DNA from: Acidimicrobiia bacterium
Lineage (GTDB): Bacteria; Actinomycetota; Acidimicrobiia; Acidimicrobiales; Ilumatobacteraceae
DNA length: 8,916 nucleotides
NCBI GenBank assembly: GCA_010025655.1
Contig: RGSV01000037.1
Span: 1 to 8,916 of the forward strand
Direction of reading: 5' to 3'
Shown piece after piece: positions 6,806 through 8,916 of this stretch. Each line of letters opens with the position of its first letter. Position 1 is the first letter of the stretch. Under the pieces are notes generated by a model, which saw only the letters and a program-made list of their open reading frames with translations, made no database searches and was not told the origin of the DNA. A program made the position numbers and the translations under genes.

Positions 6806-7240
6806 TCAGGCGCGACGCACGAGTCGCTTCAGCACGCGAACCGGCCACATCATGGTGCGGCCCAACTTCCAGGTGAATGAAGCCTTGGTGCGCGCGAGTT
6901 CAGCGTTGATATTTGCAACAGAACGCTGCGCGTCTCGAGTTGCTGCATTTGCGGTCACTAGCGCTTCTTCGAGACGAGCGATATGTGCCCGGTGATTGAC
7001 GTCATGTGTTGCATGAGTCTGGCGCGCCTCGGAGAGTCGTCGTTCATACATCGCCGCCTGGGCGAGCAGTCGGTGGCGCAGCTCACCGACTTCAGTTGCC
7101 CGGCCAATGGCATGGTCACGCGAGTTCAACACTTCGAGCTCAAGAGCAGCTAAGCGCTCATTGGCAAGTCGCAGTTCGTTGGTGAGTCGAATTACCATCG
7201 CCTCACGAGCGAGATCAGTCAGCGGTGCAGTGTCGCTCAC
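6806..7240 (-). CDS. Small coiled-coil protein, likely detached N-terminal part of a GT2 protein
   Basis: The 144-residue protein has no signal peptide or membrane helix. Residues about 16-118 are rich in Ala, Leu, Glu and Arg with heptad-like spacing (for example LTNELRLANERLAALELEVL, 19-38), predicting a long coiled coil. The C-terminus, SFTWKLGRTMMWPVRVLKRL (121-140), is basic and amphipathic and resembles the S-x-S-W-R-L-T-x-P-L-R linker that precedes GT2 domains in large actinobacterial glycosyltransferases. The GT2 gene follows after 5 bases in another frame, so this is plausibly the N-terminal region of one ancestral protein now split in two. A role in oligomerising or membrane-tethering the glycosyltransferase is inferred. 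The start is GTG 7240: it has no ribosome binding site, but a TAGCGT box 7 bases upstream. Confidence 0.8.
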   Translation of the reverse strand: MSDTAPLTDLAREAMVIRLTNELRLANERLAALELEVLNSRDHAIGRATEVGELRHRLLAQAAMYERRLSEARQTHATHDVNHRAHIARLEEALVTANAATRDAQRSVANINAELARTKASFTWKLGRTMMWPVRVLKRLVRRA

Positions 7241-7247
7241 CTCTGTG

Positions 7248-7268
7248 ACGCTACCAAGTTGGTACCGT
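7248..7268. promoter_or_regulatory. Symmetric divergent leaderless promoter
   Basis: A 21-bp dyad centred on G7258 pairs 9 of 10 positions in each arm; its core TACCAA-g-TTGGTA (7252-7264) is perfect. The left arm gives a minus-strand -10, TAGCGT (7253 to 7248), 7 bases before the GTG at 7240. The right arm gives a plus-strand -10, TACCGT (7263-7268), 7 bases before the GTG at 7276. Both start codons are exactly 18 bases from the centre. No -35 boxes are evident. The site could also be an operator for a dimeric regulator. Confidence 0.5.
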
Positions 7269-7275
7269 GAACACG

Positions 7276-8085
7276 GTGAGTCAAGTCGGCGAAATCATCC
7301 GTTCGCGCAACTTGTTGTGGAACCTCACCTTGCGCGAGTTACGCGCCAAGTATCGACGCTCGGTGTTGGGGTGGAGCTGGTCGATGCTCAATCCGCTCTC
7401 ACAGATGCTGATCTACACCGTGGTGTTCGGAGCAATCTTCGGGGTGCAGGCGCCGCCAGGTGACCCGTCTGGCATCAAGGTGTATTCGCTGTATCTCTTG
7501 AGCGGAATTCTGCCGTGGGGTTTCATCAACCTCATCTGTGGTTTGGGGCTGAATTCACTCACCGGTAATGCCGCGCTCGTACGTAAGGTGCGATTCGCCC
7601 GCGAAACACTGGTGTTCTCCGAAGTGCTGTTCAGCCTGGTGCAGTTCAGCATTGAGATGACGATTCTCTGCGTCGTATTGTTGATTTTCGGTAGCCCCCT
7701 CTTGCCATGGCTGCCGATGTTGCTGTTCTTGATGGTGTTGTTGGCAATGTTCACCGCGGGCCTTGCGCTGATTCTGGCCGTTGGTTCAGTGTTCTTTCGC
7801 GACCTGAAGTATCTGTGGACCATCATCAGCCAGATGTGGTTCTTTGCCACCCCCGTCATCTATGACCCGGCTCGTGTTGACGAACGGCTCTCAGGCATTT
7901 GGTGGTCGATCTACCACTGGAACCCGTCGACGGCCTTCGTGCGCTCATTCCGCCACGTCACGTTTGATGGGCGAGGCCCAGAGTTGAGCGATCTTCTGGT
8001 GCTGATCTGTGTAGCGGTGGGCTCACTGGCCATTGGTCTGATGGTGTTTGGGCGGTTTTCTCGCCGAATCGCCGAAGAGCTGTAG
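7276..8085 (+). CDS. ABC-2 type polysaccharide export permease (Wzm/TagG-like)
   Basis: This 269-residue inner-membrane permease, working with an ATPase, would carry a lipid-linked polysaccharide to the outer face of the membrane. Hallmarks are the N-terminal amphipathic segment LRELRAKYRRSVLGWSWSML (19-38), NPLSQMLIYTVVFGAIFGV (39-57), LYLLSGILPWGFI (72-84), the pre-helix VFFRDLKYLW (172-181), FFATPVIYDP (189-198) and WNPSTAFVRSFRHV (215-228). About six membrane helices are visible (roughly 41-58, 72-92, 118-138, 145-171, 182-198, 238-257), the number expected for Wzm/TagG. GTG 7276 is preferred over the GTG at 7267 because a TANNNT box sits 7 bases before 7276, whereas the 7267 codon overlaps that box. 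Its probable ATPase partner is the convergent gene 3 bases downstream rather than a co-directional neighbour. Confidence 0.94.
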   Translation: MSQVGEIIRSRNLLWNLTLRELRAKYRRSVLGWSWSMLNPLSQMLIYTVVFGAIFGVQAPPGDPSGIKVYSLYLLSGILPWGFINLICGLGLNSLTGNAALVRKVRFARETLVFSEVLFSLVQFSIEMTILCVVLLIFGSPLLPWLPMLLFLMVLLAMFTAGLALILAVGSVFFRDLKYLWTIISQMWFFATPVIYDPARVDERLSGIWWSIYHWNPSTAFVRSFRHVTFDGRGPELSDLLVLICVAVGSLAIGLMVFGRFSRRIAEEL

Positions 8086-8098
8086 CACTCAGCTCTTC
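8074..8098. terminator. Bidirectional hairpin overlapping both convergent coding ends
   Basis: GAAGAGCTG (8074-8082) and CAGCTCTTC (8090-8098) form a perfect 9-bp stem with a 7-base loop that contains the permease TAG and the start of the opposing TGA. The left arm encodes the permease C-terminal E-E-L and the right arm the ATPase C-terminal residues before its stop. There is no T-run, but the position between convergent genes fits a two-way terminator. Confidence 0.6.
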
Positions 8099-8916
8099 TG
8101 CCGCGCCAGCGACCACGTTGAAGGTATCGCAACAACTCCACCGTCGAATGGCGAGCTGCCAGTCACGTGCAGTTTTGCCCAGTGCTCGCAGTGGTCGTAT
8201 TCGGTGTTTCCCGTCGAATCCGTGAGGACCACCGTCAGGTAATACGTGCCTTCTGCGAGCGGCAATGACGGCAGGTGCAGCGACGCCGTCGCCGGACCGT
8301 GCAATACCCGCAAGGTGGCCGTGCCGCGTTGAGTCGAGGTGGCCCAGACCACTTCGCCGTTCGTGGTCTCCAGACGTACGCGCAAGACGGGTGACTCGAC
8401 CCGCAGGTGGGCGTTGAGTTCGAAGTCAATTCGCAATGGCGCACCAGTGGCGAGTGAATCGAGTCGTTCGCCGCTTTCACCAAACAAGCCGATCTGCACG
8501 AGTTGTGCGTCTCCCGTACCCCAACGCTTGCGTGTGCTCGACTCCTCTTGCGCGAAGTTGCCGTAGGTGCCACCCGTGTATTCGGCGATGACCTCGGGTG
8601 CCGGACCGATTCGCTTGACGTGGCCCTTTTCTAGCCAGACCACCGTGTTGCACAGTTGCTGCACGAGCCCTAGAGAGTGACTGACCACGAGAATCGTGCG
8701 ACCCTCGCGACGGAACTGCTCGATCTTCTCGGTGCTCTTGCGTTGGAATGCTTGGTCGCCGACCGCGAGGATTTCGTCGATCAACAAGACCTCAGGTTCG
8801 ACGTGGGTGGCAATCGAAAATCCGAGTCGCACGACCATGCCAGACGAGAAATTCTTGACTGGTGTGTCGATGAACTGTTCAAGACCAGCGAACTCAACGA
8901 TGCTGTCGAACTTGGC
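8089..8916 (-). CDS. Polysaccharide ABC transporter ATPase with Wzt-type C-terminal domain (5' end outside window)
   Basis: The frame is open from the window end to TGA 8089-8091 (275 residues visible); the methionine at 8838 is internal to the ABC signature, and the Walker A part lies beyond 8916. Numbered from the window edge: the signature NFSSGMVVRLGFSIA (22-36), Walker B with catalytic Glu in VLLIDE (43-48), D-loop ILAVGD (49-54), and the H-switch VVSHS (His80). This signature form is typical of TagH/RfbE/Wzt polysaccharide exporters. A beta-rich tail follows (about 132-268), with ATSTQRGTA, LPSLPLAEGTYYLTVVLTD and EYDHCEHW, matching the Wzt C-terminal carbohydrate-binding domain. In Wzt this domain recognises the end-modified O-antigen before export, so this transporter may read a specific terminal structure. 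It is the likely partner of the permease at 7276. Confidence 0.94.
   Translation of the reverse strand, partial: AKFDSIVEFAGLEQFIDTPVKNFSSGMVVRLGFSIATHVEPEVLLIDEILAVGDQAFQRKSTEKIEQFRREGRTILVVSHSLGLVQQLCNTVVWLEKGHVKRIGPAPEVIAEYTGGTYGNFAQEESSTRKRWGTGDAQLVQIGLFGESGERLDSLATGAPLRIDFELNAHLRVESPVLRVRLETTNGEVVWATSTQRGTATLRVLHGPATASLHLPSLPLAEGTYYLTVVLTDSTGNTEYDHCEHWAKLHVTGSSPFDGGVVAIPSTWSLARQKS

Noticed and set aside
6801..6848. Earlier GTG start for the GT2 protein
   Set aside because: The added sixteen residues lie in the linker region of the coiled-coil gene and do not resemble a GT2 N-terminus; family members begin at P-R-F-S-I-I-T-P-V-Y. The open frame is instead noted as a sign of possible gene splitting.

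Overview
The window looks like part of a cell-surface polysaccharide locus from a moderately high-GC bacterium, most likely an actinomycete. Evidence for this is the GC-rich codon use, the frequent GTG starts, and start codons that sit about 7 nt downstream of a TANNNT -10 hexamer with no ribosome binding site, the arrangement of leaderless mRNAs. The protein styles (wzt-type ATPase, WecA/TagO-like transferase, tandem GT2 protein) would fit an Acidimicrobiia-type lineage, but that placement is a low-confidence inference. No phage, insertion sequence, CRISPR or plasmid feature was seen.

Layout from left to right: the 3' part of an MFS transporter gene (+, 1-899); a tRNA-Leu(CAG) gene (+, 918-1001) whose -10 element overlaps the MFS stop codon; a nucleotide-sugar dehydrogenase (+, 1042-2262); a two-gene minus-strand operon of an extended-SDR epimerase (3377-4345) and a GT4 glycosyltransferase (2268-3377) that share one base; a WecA/TagO/MraY-family polyprenyl-phosphate sugar-1-phosphate transferase (+, 4384-5511); a second minus-strand pair of a coiled-coil protein (6806-7240) and a GT2 protein (5556-6800); an ABC-2 polysaccharide export permease (+, 7276-8085); and the C-terminal part of its probable partner ATPase with a Wzt-type carbohydrate-binding tail (minus, 8089 to beyond the window end). 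There is no gene-free stretch longer than about 150 bases, and the tRNA occupies most of that one.

Together the genes describe an ABC-transporter-dependent pathway. The dehydrogenase and epimerase make activated sugars, the WecA-like enzyme loads the first sugar phosphate onto the lipid carrier, the glycosyltransferases extend the chain, and the permease/ATPase pair exports the lipid-linked glycan. The genes alternate strands, forming six transcription units in under 9 kb.

The main oddities are: (1) the nucleotide-sugar dehydrogenase lacks, cleanly and in frame, about 30 residues that normally carry the S-P-E-R motif; (2) the GT2 protein lacks, also in frame, most of its first catalytic domain, and its second domain is degenerate at the usual aspartate motifs; (3) the divergent pair at 7240/7276 starts from a nearly perfect dyad with both GTG codons exactly 18 bases from its centre; (4) permease and ATPase genes are convergent, 3 bases apart, with a 9-bp hairpin built into both coding ends. 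I did not find a convincing wholly new system; the two in-frame gene lesions and the symmetric leaderless promoter most deserve a second look.
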